Assembly (NCBI GenBank): GCA_963970005.1
Contig: CAXAMN010005402.1
Coordinates: 109,624-173,623, forward strand
Source: Durusdinium trenchii
Lineage: Eukaryota > Sar > Dinophyceae > Suessiales > Symbiodiniaceae
Reading direction: 5' to 3'
Length of the DNA: 64,000 nucleotides
Part shown: one piece after another, positions 9,956 through 22,066 of the stretch
How the letters are laid out: every line of letters begins with the position of its first letter
How positions within the stretch are numbered: the stretch's first letter is position 1
Translations under genes and position numbers: made by a program
The notes under the pieces: generated by a model
Told to the model about the DNA's origin: nothing
The model's database searches: none
What the model saw: the letters and a program-made list of their open reading frames with translations, nothing else

Positions 9956-12230
9956 TCTAAAAACCTGAAACCTCTCTGATACAACCTTCGCACTCCGCAC
10001 TTTCCTCTTTCATTGAGACATTTCCTCTTGTGCCTCTAGCAGGATATTTGCGGATGTCCCATGATGTCCTTCAAGGGAAGCACCAGGGCAGGTAGCTAAC
10101 CCGTCCACTCAGGCTAGCACTTTTTCTGCCTTCTTCCTCCGCCTTCTGGCCCTAAAGCAAGCTCAAAGAAGCTCAAAAACACGGAATATGTCGCCAAGAC
10201 GAGACATGGCGTACGGAGATTGTTGAGAAATGGCGTTGGCCCAATTGGATCCGAATATGGGTCAACCAAGCAATCAATGCGAAGAGTGCCATGCGCACCA
10301 ACCAGGTCCGGACTGAAGGGCCATTCGAGCGGTCTTACCGATCAACGGAATTCAATTTAGCCGGCCGGGTGGCTCCCCAAAAGCGTGTTGGTGAGCGCCT
10401 AAGGACGGACATTCAGGGGTGCCAATTTAGTCCTGCCGCATGAGCGGCCAGTGACAAAAAGGCATGGTAGCTCGGTTTTTCCAATTCAAAGCAACATTTT
10501 GACGGGCCTTCTCCCACTCGACTTGTCCAAGCTTGACGGAGTTCGTTCAGCTCGCGCGATTTTCACAAGGGTGCTGCGCATCCCGCCACTGCTGCTTTTT
10601 GAGCAAATTCTCAAAGCACTATATTTATATATATATATATATTATTTTTGTAGTCTTAAAACATCTTTCGTGAAGTTAGAGGACAAGACTCTGAACCGAG
10701 TTGGCAGTAAGGTCGAAATTTTATGAAATATTCATTTAGGCTGAATTTAGGCTTCTTTTCCAAGCCGGGCAAGCCGCTCATTTCCAAGGTTGTGCTTCTC
10801 AAAGCCAAGTTGCTCCAAATTGCATCTATAAGGCCACTGAAGTGTGAGGTGTTTTGTTCCAAGGACACAACACGCGGTCCTTGCTTGCTTAGGCAGGGCG
10901 CAACCCGAGCCGTGACGATTTGGGGAGCCCGAGAAGCCTTTTTCCTTTTCCAAAGCCAAGACAGAGAACAAAGGGTTAGAAACTTTCAAAGTAGAACTGC
11001 ACGAAGCAAATGGTGAAGCTTTGGAAAGCTCGAAGTCTCAGGTACCAAGACAGGCTCCCCAAAGAAGAGCCCCGCGAGTTTTAGCTTCAGGAGTACGATT
11101 ACGTCCTGTTTCGGTCACGGGTCTGCCTTGAGACATGGCGCGCTAATAAGACTTTTGCCTCGGCCCGCTGCTAACACCCACATTGCAAGTGGACCTGGAT
11201 CTGCCCTGCTTTAGTTTTAGCAACCACCTGGGTTCTAGTGGGGCTTTTAACCAAACGCATGTGTCGGGACCACTTGATACCATTGATGATCCAGTCCAAG
11301 GATGAGCACCAACAAGATCGGTCGTAGGTAGCCAGTGGGTTGTGAGTTCGAGATGCATATGGTCCAAGGCTTGGCCCCACCTTTGTGCGAGCATACCTGC
11401 TGAACCGTGTCAGCAAGATCCTCGCCCTCCAAGGAGCCTTTTCCACGTGCAAATTCTGTTTTTAATGGATATAAGTTATATGACGACTTTATATATATAT
11501 ATATATTCATACCTGCTACACAAGTATTTGCAACGTATAATGAGTGCAAGTTCAAGAAGGTCTCATGTTGAACAATGAACATTTGAGCAACATTATTCTA
11601 ACACTGGTATCTTATTATTCAAGATGGTCACATAATTTAGTATATATATATATACAATAAAAGATTACTACCATCATGGCAGGCCTTGCACCCGACAATG
11701 ATCAGTGGTCAAGACTTGCGACCTCACTTTTTTCCAATGATCCTTTGGGCTGAGAGAGCGTAGAAGCTCAGGGCAAGAAGAACACACTCCCACAATGCCC
11801 GAATGTATAGGCACCATGACCGAGTAGAGAATGGTCGCGCGGGCCTCCACCCATTGCCATGCGTCCGCCTAACTGCGGGCTCATGTGGCGCCGAAGGCAA
11901 TCCCAAGGTCGGGCCACGCCGAGATTGGCACCGCCACAGGCGACATGCTGGGCCGCCGCCAGCTCCCAGTGCATGACGCTTTTTGGGAATCTAGCAATAG
12001 TATGCAATAGTAGCGAATAGTTTTGCCGTGGCACAGATTGACGTTGAACTTGGGATGCTGGCAGGTAGGGGAGAAATGTTGGCTTCCAAGTGGCCCAGAC
12101 AAAACGAAAGTGCCCAGCACCCCCGAGCTGTAGAAGCTTGACAGGCGACTGCCGGCGGAATGGCAACAACCATTGCACTTGCCCCACCGCGCCAGGCAAT
12201 GAACAGGTCAGTCAGTGAACGCCAACCAGG

Positions 12231-12605
12231 TCAGACTTGTGGGCGGATGCGGCCAGGACCATCCGAAGCACATGGGCTGGAGCCAAACAATTCTGCGCCA
12301 TGCTTCAGTTGGCGCATCTCGGCACAGCAGTGATGTAGCCAGAACGCGCCGCCGCACCAAACACAAATCGATGGGAAACGGAAACCTTCACGCTTCCTGC
12401 GGCAACGGTCGCATTCTCGAACGAGGCATGGCATACAACGAATAGGGGGGAGCCCCTCGATGTACAGGACTGGGGCAGGTGGGTAGTAGTGGTCAATCTC
12501 CACCACCGAGGCCCTCCATGAGGTGCAAAAGGCGGGTGCAAACGTCCAGCCAGGCAGCTGTAAACAAAATTGGCATCTCAGCATATGCTGCCACATAGCG
12601 TCCAA
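12231..12605 (-). other. Unrecognised Cys/His-rich open frame
   Basis: This 124-codon minus-strand frame has a Cys-rich second half (RCMPCLVRECDRCRRKR, then CVWCGG and HHCC). The spacing does not match a zinc-finger family I can name, and no splice or homology support is visible. It is probably a chance ORF and is recorded only because of its length and Cys pattern. Confidence 0.15.
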
Positions 12606-12664
12606 AAATCATAGAGGTCTGGGGGGGGTCAACTCCTACCCACATCAAAGGTCAACCTCTTTCA

Positions 12665-12750
12665 AGGTCTGTTGATGCCAGTTCGGCTCACCTTGAGTCA
12701 CAATGTCCCAACAAATGTATCTTCTTATTAGTTATGATGCGCAAACACCC
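12665..12750 (-). repeat. Dispersed repeat copy 2
   Basis: This is the second copy of the block set at 9885-9955, in the same order and spacing, with scattered substitutions. The leader-like core here reads CATTGTGACTCAAG. Confidence 0.5.
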
Positions 12751-13638
12751 ACGCCTGCCATACCTGTGTATGACTAGTTCTTCTTCAAGCAAACAATGAA
12801 CATTATCGGTTTTCAGGTGGACCTTATTGTGTTACAGTGTCGTGAGTCCGCCACATGCTTATGACCATAAACAGTATTTTAAAAAAATGCTGTATTTTGT
12901 ACAATGACTTACAATCCTGCGGTGGACCTTATCGTTTTACTGGGTGTTTGTGCACAAACCTGCCCCTCTCTACTAAAGTTTAACAACGTGGTTTTCGCGT
13001 CTCCGCATGGTTTGACCGTGGCTCACATACATCTAGTGAATCTAGTGCCCTTGTTGATCAAAGCAGCTGTGCCAAAGAGGATCTCCATCGTGTCCTGGGA
13101 CCAAATGGCCACACGTGTGCATGTCCAAGCTAATTATCTGTTCAAAGAAGCTGCATCAATAACCTCAAAGGCCACAGATCCTCAATGATCAACCACCTCA
13201 AATGTACGGTAGCGCAGCAGCGCCAGCACACTTGTAGGTCCTTGTGCAAGTCCTCCGTGCCAGTGGGGTCGATGACCTCCTGCGGCAAAGCATTAAAGAT
13301 TAAAGCCAACCTAACCCGTTCTTTGCGGGATGCTAAGGACCACAAGCCACAGAATCACAACAGCCCAACAAATCCAATCACCATGTGTCTACCACAAAAA
13401 GTTGGTACTGTACATGTAATTACTGTAGGCTGAATCAATACGCGAAGCAATGACGCGCAAAACTGCTGCATATGATTCCAGCATCCAGGTGTTCTCCCAC
13501 AACGACCTCTATCACTACCGGTGCCCTCCCCAATTGATTGAATCACAAACACCCCCAAATCAAAGAAGTCTTGTGTGACAATGTTCCAAGCAATTTCTCG
13601 TCACATTCACTGGCTCCCTCTCATTCCCTCTCTCTCTC

Positions 13639-13748
13639 TCCCCTTCCCTTCCCTTCCCTTCCCTTCCCTTCCCTTCCCTTCCCTTCCNNNNNNNNNNCTT
13701 CCCTTCCCTTCCCTTCCCTTCCCTTCCCTTCCCTTCCCTTCCCTCCCT
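13639..13748 (+). repeat. (CCTTC)n pentanucleotide microsatellite with assembly gap
   Basis: A near-perfect CCTTC array is interrupted by ten N at 13688-13697 and ends in CCCTCCCTCC. The gap shows the assembler could not size the array, so its true length is unknown. Confidence 0.95.
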
Positions 13749-16700
13749 CCCTCTATCGCCATCTCAAGGTGAGATTGCCTCCACAATCAGTGGCAAGATC
13801 TTGCCCTCCCTAGGTCAACAGCCAGCCTCATCCGGCTTCAGCTGCTCGGTGCTCCGCAAGCGTTCAGAGAAGAGCTGCGTGCTGGGCCGGCGTAGCCTGA
13901 AACAGAACATCGACTGCCTCAACCAGAGGCTTTTGGGGAAAGAATCAGCATGCCCCCAACACCAAGGACCACACTGGCCACAAGATTCAACGTGGCTTGG
14001 GGTTGTACCTCAAGTTGCTGGATTGATATGACTCCATCAAAGTTTTAATCTCATGTCAAGGGCGTGATGAAAATATCAACATCCTAGAAACTTCCCACTG
14101 ACCAAACAATATTGAATGGCAAAAAGCTTCCCACATGTCAGCTCTTTTTCTGTCAGCAACCCCTGTGCACCCACAGCACATGGAAAAGGCCTTGACATCC
14201 CCTAGCCAGGTCTCAGCCAGGTCTTGGTCTATGGTCTCACCGGTCATTCGAGTTGCAAACATCTTTCCGGAATGAGCCTCTCCAGGGTGGTCCTCAAAGA
14301 CTCTTCCCATGTTCTCCTCTGCTCTTCCACCAACCTCAGAGGATGATCCTAGTGGCTTTTTGTTACTAGAAGCGATGCCCTTTGCTCCTAGTAGCGTCCT
14401 TGCCTAGCCTAGTAGTACGGCCAGGAGCCCCTATTAGCGTCCTTCCTCCTAGTAGCGATGCAACATAGACCTGACAGAGTTTCATGTGGGTCATGTTATG
14501 TCATGTTTGTTGGGCAACCTGAGGGGAAGCGTCCCACTGGCTCCGCGGAGATCTGCTCACATCGTGCCCTGCAGCGGTTCTTCATGGATGCCCCTAAGGT
14601 ATGCTCATGCCAAGATGCCAAACACCAACACACACATACAACATCAACGCCCTAAAGATTTGGCCACCAATATATAATTGGGCACATCTTACATCCATCA
14701 TCTTGCTAGAGGCCCAACACATGACCTTAAGCCTTAAACACTCTCTTCGTGGAGGGTGCCAAAAGACTGCAGGAGCTCTTGATGAACTTCGTCCACAGCA
14801 GCCAGGACGGGGGACATGGGATCCTCGCAGCCTGTGGTGAGGCCGGGAAGGACCCATGCGCTTCGTTTCGTTTGGGAAGGACTCATGCTCAAGCATCATC
14901 CTCAACATTCATAGAACTGTCCTGATCATGTCCTGTACATTTTCCAGTATGAGCATCCAATCAAACAGAACACACACACAAATTGCAGGTGTAGAATTGT
15001 ACAGTTCATGGTTTCATGTATCCTTCCTCAGTCGCCCTCAGTATGCTAGCATGCCTACTGTAGAGTGTATGAAGGCACGACGAGGCTGGACAACAAAGAA
15101 ACATGTTCTACTAAAGCTTGAAGCCGTACAGTAGCACCTGTGCCGGTCACCATAGGCTTGTGACAAGTCGGTCACGACCCACAGTCAAAACTGAAACAAA
15201 CAATGGATACACAAGTCCAAAGCAACAAAACACAGCGACAGTTCTCTGAGTGTTTGATGTTCAGATCTTAGACACCATCCTTCTCCAACCAGAAAACACT
15301 CCTGCCTTGGGCGGACTGCATCTTCTTCGTGGTTGTTGGATCCAAAGCCGGGGCAAAAGTGCAAAATTGAAGAAACACCTGCTCAAATATAAACTTAAAT
15401 TTTGGTGCACACCCTCGTGTGCCAGTGAGAACTCATGCTCGCATCTAGAACCCCCAGTATAGCAAGCGATATGCTTTTTGCGTTTGGCAGGGCTGATCAA
15501 AGAAAAGGGCTGCGACAAAGTATTATTTGCACAAATTGCATACAATATTGCGAAAGTGCTGGGCAATCACACGAAGATGTGACCTTCAGTCTTCAACCTG
15601 GAGCATCTAAACATTGGACTTGACTATATAAGTACCTCCAGGAGAACTCTCCGTGCCCCTTTCGTGCCCACTCTTACTGAGTGAGAATGGACACATATGA
15701 CCTTTGGCCGTTACTGAGAAACACTCAGCAGTCAAACACACCAAACATGATTGTGAATCTATATATTATATATGTGACACATCGGGATTTTCCCTCATAA
15801 ACAATGCCACGGAAACATGTGCCCATCTAGGCCACATTGTACATTATTATACAAATAGCAACTTGCAAACCTTCGTCGCGCTTGACATGATAGGTCCAAA
15901 AAAACAAACAGTGAAGCCATCCTTCCGCACAACAACAAGAAAGAACTTGACACTTGAAACTGTCAGAGTGATTCATTTTTTGTAGGCAAGGCAGGTCATC
16001 CATTTCTTAGACTTGCCACAGCGAGCGCACTTTTCACCATGCATCTTCGCAAGTGACACAAGCAGAGTCAATTGTGGAACTTCTTCAGGAAGTTCTGCGT
16101 GCCCCCTCTTATGATCCTTTGGTGTGAGTGGGTGTGGCATTTTCGTGAAGGAGGCTTTGTCCCCTAAAGAGTCTAGAAAGGGCAATGCGAGCGGATAATC
16201 GTGGTTTCCACGAAAACCCTAGCGGAAACAGCCAGCAATCCGTTCTAGACCCAAACATACACATGCGAGAAACCAAAGCTCAAAACATCCTTAAGGGCCT
16301 TGCCACACGTCAGGCATTCAACAGATGTTGTCCGATTGCCGTGCCAATCCTCTCTCAAATCTCAAGGGTCTCATTTGGTTCTGCCAAGCAAGCCCTTGAT
16401 CCACAGCCTAGCAGCTGATTCAAACACTATACAATTATTGGAGTTATTGCAGGCTGCAGCTGATATCAACACTATTTAAGGCTCCAACCTCCCAGCCCCA
16501 ACACACGTCTTGGAAACATCTTGCATGTCTCAACCAAAGGGACCTCAAAATACCTCGTCAAATCAAGAAGGAACCTCCATGGGTCAGAATTTCTTTGCCT
16601 TTTGCCAAAATGCCAAGACAACGTGTTCCCATGCATGACAAAATGGTCCCCCGGAACTTGTCCAATATTTCTCAGCCTCCCACCGGTCAGAGTTAGAGTC

Positions 16701-19700
16701 GAGTCTGTGATCCATGCTCCTATGATACGCCATGCTTTGGGGGGGTTGAACCAGCTGGAGTGCTGAAAAGTCATGTCCTGCATCCTCTTTGAAGAGCAAG
16801 GGAACGAAAAGAGTTAGCGCACAGGTCAACGGCATTCAGTGCGCAACCCCTGGAAAAAAACGGTCAAACACCCGAATGCAGGTCTTCGTCGTTGTTCATC
16901 GTGACCCCTCCCTACCCGCTTTTGAGCACTTGGATGGGTGACTTGTGACTCTGACAGCCTGTGACCTGCATGGCCCCGGGCCACGGCACCATTGAACGGT
17001 TTCTTCTCCTAAGCTTTGAACTTTGATGGTCGTCATTAGTCATTGGCTCCTTCCAAAGTTTCTTAACGACACAGTGCTCTTCGGGTTGGGGACTTTCTGC
17101 GAAACGCTGGCAGAATTGAAGGCCGCTTTCGAGCCAATGCCCGGGCTCTTCGACCCTCAGCGGAGTCCCATAGATTGTAGTGTCATCGAAGCATCAATTC
17201 GGAAGATCTCGCGCGGGATAGGCGATGGATTCAGGTCGAAAATATCTTTCATACTCTCCCCCCTCTTCCTCTCTTGTCTGAGAATAGGTGGTTCAGATCT
17301 AGGAAATCTAGGGTGATGCTCCCTGATGTTCTTGGACAATTTAAAGTAGGTGCGATGCACCGCCTGTATCAACATCTGTACTTGCTGCGCTTGGCAACCC
17401 ATTGGAACGACTGATTGGAGACTCTGGTGGGGCTTCAGTTGTGGATGGATACCCTCAACGGTTGCTAATGTGGTCCATTGTCTTGACTAAGTACTAGGCT
17501 GATCTAGGCTGCAAATTCGTGCTAACTATATATATATATATATAGCGTCACAAAAACAACACATTGCAAACAATAAGTGTATACAGTACAGTATGTATAT
17601 ATGCTTGATATAAATATATTTCCTTGAAAGTTGCTATCGTCAACACGTGGACGTAGGACGTAGCGAGGGGTGTGTGAGCGGCACTGCCTAACACCTGAAG
17701 CACCTACAAAATAAACATGCAAAACAAACCCTCCACTGCTGGAAGCCCACCCGCGGCCAGATGTGCCTTGAGATTCTCTGCTTGTTTTCGATGGTTTCCA
17801 CTGCTCGTCGACGTCTTGACCGGAGACTTCCGAATCTCTTTGTGGAGCTTTGCAATCCTCCTGTCCATTGGCGTTGCTGTGCCTCTTTTGCTATCGAGTT
17901 AGTTGGATTTGGGGAGTGTTTTGAGGCACTTGCAGAATTGTCCACTAGTCACACTAGTCACTAGCATTGAACATTACACCTAAGAGAGCCCTTCACAAAG
18001 TTGCTCTTTCAGGTTTGACAGCTGCCGGATGTTGCCATCCACGGTCCATTCTACTAACGAGTCCAACAAGGTGGCTAGCAAAACCCAACTGTTGCCCAGT
18101 CATTGCAGCACCAAAAAACGACCCCGACAACCCAAAGGTGCATGGCACTGCATGTATGTCATGTTGAGTCTCTGGTCTTGCAGGTTCACGTCAGCCCTGA
18201 TTACTGTCTTCCAGCTTAATTACATACGAAGTGCCATTACAACTTGCAACAGTCTTGAACTCCGCTTTCATGTAGCTCGCCCAGGCATGGATCTAGAAAT
18301 CTCTCAAAAGAAACCTCTCCACGTTTCCTCTCCTGCTCAGCTGTTTTAAGTCCGCGTGCATAGCCACCTGGGACTTTGACTGAGTTCCCGGGGCCGGAAA
18401 ACACATTCAAGTGCAAATGTGTTCGATAATATATGGGCCTCGACAAATGACGCCAAACTAAATTACCAAGCTTTGGAAACCGCTGCGTGTTTGTAGAAAT
18501 TCTGCATGTGAACCCATGGAAACGCACCTCAAGGTATGGTCGGGTGGTTTTGAACACCGACGTAGACCAACTACGTCTCCACCATGCGGCTCCCAATGGT
18601 TGGTTCGAGCACCCGGGTTTCTAAATTGTAGGGCGGTCAGTTGCGATATGTTAGCAAGGTTGGTCTTCAACCAGCACCGTTCACAATGGACACGCTCTAT
18701 CCCCCAGGTGCCTGGTCAATGGCTCTTGCGTGGCCTTTGCATCGCATAATGCCATCTATGAACTCGTCCAAAGTTACCTCGAAACGCAGTAGCCCTTCGG
18801 GCCAACTGTCACGGCACATTGCCCCTGCAAAAACTAGGCCAGCTGTCCGTAAGAAACACTTGTTTGCGAAACATGCACGGTTTCAGGAAGTCCGCGCCCG
18901 CAGTGTGAGGGGGCATTCTGTTATAGGTGTTCTTGTTGTTACCATTATCTATTGGAACGTGCTAGCGTGGAAACAGCCCTCCACGCCTCACCGTCCCCGT
19001 TGTCCAGCAAGTGGAACAAAGCCCGGCCTGCTTTCGCATTCTCTCATGTGTGGGCCCCCCCAGCCCACCTCAAACATGTTGCCGGTTCCACCATGAAACG
19101 CTGAGTTCAAATATGCGACCCTACAACGTCTGACCTCACCAAACAAAGAGCAAAAAGGCCTAGAGTTAGGAAAAAAAGGCGGTGTGCCACTGTGAAAGCA
19201 ATCTTTTCCAAACAAGAACGGGAACATATCGACGGCAGCTTGACGCCCTCTTTTTTTCTTATAAATTCAGAAAAATCAAATGATGCATGCGCTCATTGCA
19301 AGTACGGAGGGGCCATGGGAGCGACCATCTCTCTCTTGCTTTTTCGGGCGTTGTGCTTGTTCAAGCAAGATGCTCAGCTGACGGCAACATTCTGTAATTA
19401 TGTGTCCTTTAAGGCGTCATGACTCATGATGAGCCAGAAGGCGTCTTGCAACTAGGAGCCAGAAGGCATCCTGCAAGCACACCAGCACTCACAGAAATAC
19501 ACACAGTTCCTCACATGTTCAAAGCCAAAGGCCACTTCGATGGCGCTGTTTCATCCCAAGCCATCACAGATTGCCAGGCTTGCTCCACATGGATCTTGGG
19601 AATGATTTTCTGGGGACTGGCCATGCTTGCACGTTACCGCTGCTGGTGTCAGAGCCAAAACCGGAAGAAGGCCTTGCAGTAGCCATGGCTGCAGAGCAGG

Positions 19701-20186
19701 GCTTTTAAAAGCAGAGCTCCGCTGAGCTGACCAAATTATGACCTGTTCTCAAAAACATTGCGTGTGGGCCATAGTCATGTCACCGTGCAATGAAAGTCAA
19801 CATTCACAACAAGGGCCTGTCGACAGCCAAACGTTGGTCTTTTTAAACACATGCCCCAATCAGCCTGGCGACTTCTTTTTGCTCCTCATCGGGCCCTTCC
19901 ACTCCATTGACTGATGACAGGTTTGAATTTAAGGAGTGCATATCAAGCTTGAAGCCAACCGCGTCCTGCATTGTGATTTACACACCACTTCTGCTTCCAG
20001 ACTTCCAGAATTAGATTTCTGAGCAGGGGTTGCTTGACCAAAATGGTAGTGTGACAGGGGCGCTGGGGCAAGAATTTGCATACTTCTGAGTCTTAATTAT
20101 ATATATTATATAATATGAAACAGTGTGACAACCGTCCTCCCCCCACAAGAAATGCTACTTGGCAACCCCTATTGATGCCGAAGGCG
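13749..20186. other. Long interval between genes A and B: no confident gene
   Basis: No channel signature (NWFD, Arg-rich S4, pore, EF-hand) is seen on either strand. A CTAGTAG-type repeat sits at 14348-14462 and a TA microsatellite at 17526-17545. Isolated open frames at 16472-16783 (minus), 17023-17316 (plus) and 17717-17902 (plus, hydrophobic) have no supporting motif. The C-terminal exons of gene B or the N-terminus of gene A may lie here unrecognised. Confidence 0.4.
14348..14462 (+). repeat. CTAGTAG-family repeat, locus 1
   Basis: The locus has TAGTAGCG/AGTAGTACGG phrases with the shared core GGCCAGGAGCCCC and short interspersed CTTCTTG, GCTCCTAG and TTACTAG blocks. Confidence 0.75.
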
Positions 20187-20429
20187 TCACAGGGGACGGA
20201 TCCGCCGCTTGCTGCTGGCAAAGGAAGCCACATTAAAGTACTCATCGACCTCAGGTTTGGTCCATCCAGTGGCAAGCAAATAAATAATCACGGCAGCCGT
20301 CTTTCTTGCTGCACGTTCTGTGAATTGCTTTTCGAGCTTGGGCGCAAGTGAGAGTGTGAACTCTCCCAGATCCCCAGAGGCTACAGCAGATGTTGGTGGA
20401 TGCACGCCCCGCCCCGCCAGTTGCAGCAC
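20187..20429 (-). CDS. Candidate coding segment downstream of gene B
   Basis: The segment encodes a plausible folded stretch: LEKQFTERAARKTAAVIIYL, then LATGWTKPEVDEYF. No family is recognised. It is 1.6 kb beyond the last recognised exon of gene B in the same orientation, so it could be a C-terminal exon of that gene or a separate gene. Confidence 0.2.
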   Translation of the reverse strand: MLQLAGRGVHPPTSAVASGDLGEFTLSLAPKLEKQFTERAARKTAAVIIYLLATGWTKPEVDEYFNVASFASSKRRIRPL

Positions 20430-20517
20430 CGGCGGTTGGGGCGAGTCGAGCTGAGGCTTGGCGATCAGGCGAAGTAGTCACCCTGACTGGAGGTGAAGTC
20501 ATCCACGGAACTTTGGT

Positions 20518-21064
20518 TTGAAGCTGGAAGGAACCACGCATTTTGCAATTCGCCGAATGTTGCGGGCTGACATTGAGGCAGCAGGAAAGAAGCTTCTTCT
20601 GATGCGAGACTCCTTGGAAGCAGTTTTCAAGGCATTGTGTGAGAGACGAGCGACCTTAGAGGGATGTCTCAAAGGAACTTGCAGAGGACGAGTTCAGAAA
20701 TTAGGGCGTTCCTGGTCCGAGAACAGCTGCTTGGCGCACCAGGTTTTTGAACCGTCGCAATGGTGGCCCCAATCACCATCACAGGTGGTGGGTGAACAAC
20801 CACAACTTGAAGAATGACTCCTGGCAATTGAGCGAGCATGAGCATCTCATGCTGGACACACTTAGCCGTTTTGATGGGCTGGACCTCTCGAACCTTGCTG
20901 GTGCTGAACTTGCTTTCCGAAGACTACAGTTGACCGAGCACGATGACAGCGTTCGTGGACCAGGAAGCGGAAGCAAGGATGCTAGGAAAGGGGGCAAGAA
21001 AAAGGAAGATGACCCTATTTACAAAATGGAGTCAACCATGCCCCGATCAGACCTGTGGCCCTAA
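20518..21064 (+). pseudogene. Plus-strand degenerate ORF pair, possibly retroelement-derived
   Basis: Two overlapping plus frames look coding. The first (20518-20740) has RRMLRADIEAAGKKLLLMRD and a Cys/Arg-rich end. The second (20747-21064) has LSEHEHLMLDTLSRFDGLDL, then SNLAGAELAFRRLQLTEHDD, a Lys-rich KDARKGGKKKEDDP and a stop at 21064. Joining them needs a frameshift near 20745. The second resembles a short helical region seen in dinoflagellate retroelement polyproteins, as I recall it, but I cannot confirm this. No reverse transcriptase or integrase is adjacent. Confidence 0.35.
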
Positions 21065-22023
21065 GCATTCCTTTCCTTTGTCTTGTTCTCTTTAGCCCCT
21101 TGTCAAATCTGCCCCACAAACCCCATCAAGATGAAACATGACCTTTGGCCAGGTCTTTAGTCAAACTGCTTGGCACAGGTGGGGTGGGTTCTGGACATGG
21201 CCCACCAGACGCTGGACAGCAAACTTTTGGAGAAGTCATTATCATTAGGCTTTCGGACGATGCTGCGGACACCTCCCCACATTTGCGAACCAAAAGCCTT
21301 GGTTTCAAAGGTGGCGCGCCAATGGGACAACCGCCCCTTGAAAACAGCGCAGTGCAACAACAACCACAACTCAGAGTACAGGCTGTGGCGAGTTGTGACT
21401 TAGCCCCATGTAATAGAAGAGCGTGGGTTGCCTAGAAACATCTAGATCCATAGCTTTCCCCAATGGCACACCGGCTTTCGATATCAGTATCATTGCCATC
21501 ATTTGTACAAACTTGACACACAAGCAGCACAGAGTTCGCAACGACTTTTGAACAACATCAAATCCCAGCTTGAGATCATGCAATTGCAATGACTTTCCCG
21601 TTTGGGAGTAGATAAAGCGCACATTCAGTAAGTTGTCGTTTCCCTTCTGTTCCTTACTATGCCGGAACTGAATGGCACTCTTGCCAGCGAAAGCAACAAA
21701 AAAAACGACTGGAGTGGCCTTTGGACAGCGATGCAAGCTTTCGGACAAACCCAATTTGGCTTGTGACACAGGAACTTCGCAATATTGAATGACTTTCACT
21801 TTTAGACCTCGAACCATAGCTTCCACGTCACCTGGCTTGATGGGACAACAGGAGGGTCGGCTCTACACAACTCTACGGCATCTAATTTAGATATAGACTG
21901 GTCAATTTGGCATGTTGGGTTTAACAGCGTCACAGCCGTGTAACAGCCTCTCCCGCAACCCCCAGGCAACACCGCTGAGATCTTGAGAAACCGCTCGACG
22001 ACCTCCGGCGGCAGAAAATGTGC
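21065..22023. other. Expected gene B C-terminal region: second EF-hand not found
   Basis: By analogy with gene C, an exon coding an A-L-F-H-L-L-D-N-G type segment should follow the donor at 22023. I scanned the minus strand to about 20 kb and saw only weak resemblances (for example GDVEAMVRGLKVKV near 21820 and LSESLHRCPK near 21745). It may be very divergent, very short, or lost. Confidence 0.3.
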
Positions 22024-22066
22024 CTTCATGCACGTCAAGGTCCAAGGTCTGAAAGTAGGCCGCCAC
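22024..22066 (-). CDS. Gene B exon: inter-EF segment
   Basis: The exon encodes VAAYFQTLDLDVHEG. In gene C this is fused to the preceding exon. The acceptor is CTCAG|G and the donor GCACATTTT, with no partner exon recognised. Confidence 0.85.

Larger units (their letters stand above)
6925..13638. other. Long interval right of gene A exons: no confident gene
   Basis: The S1 and N-terminal exons of gene A should lie here, on the minus strand. Weak candidates are an Asn/Asp/Ser-rich run followed by KALGKVSLLRPTSELIHDF (about 8150-7990) and a charged segment ending in a GT donor (8531-8349). A plus-strand ORF with a signal-peptide-like start lies at 7056. Two copies of a dispersed repeat (about 9885-9955 and 12665-12750) and TA-rich microsatellites near 6784, 10623, 11491 and 11641 are present. 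Nothing else is supportable. Confidence 0.4.

Noticed and set aside
12231-12605. Cys-rich ORF as a zinc-finger gene
   Set aside because: Cys/His spacing fits no family I can name, and there is no start, splice or neighbour support.
13538-13813. ORFs across the CCTTC microsatellite
   Set aside because: They consist of simple-repeat translation (LPFPS) and run through the N gap.
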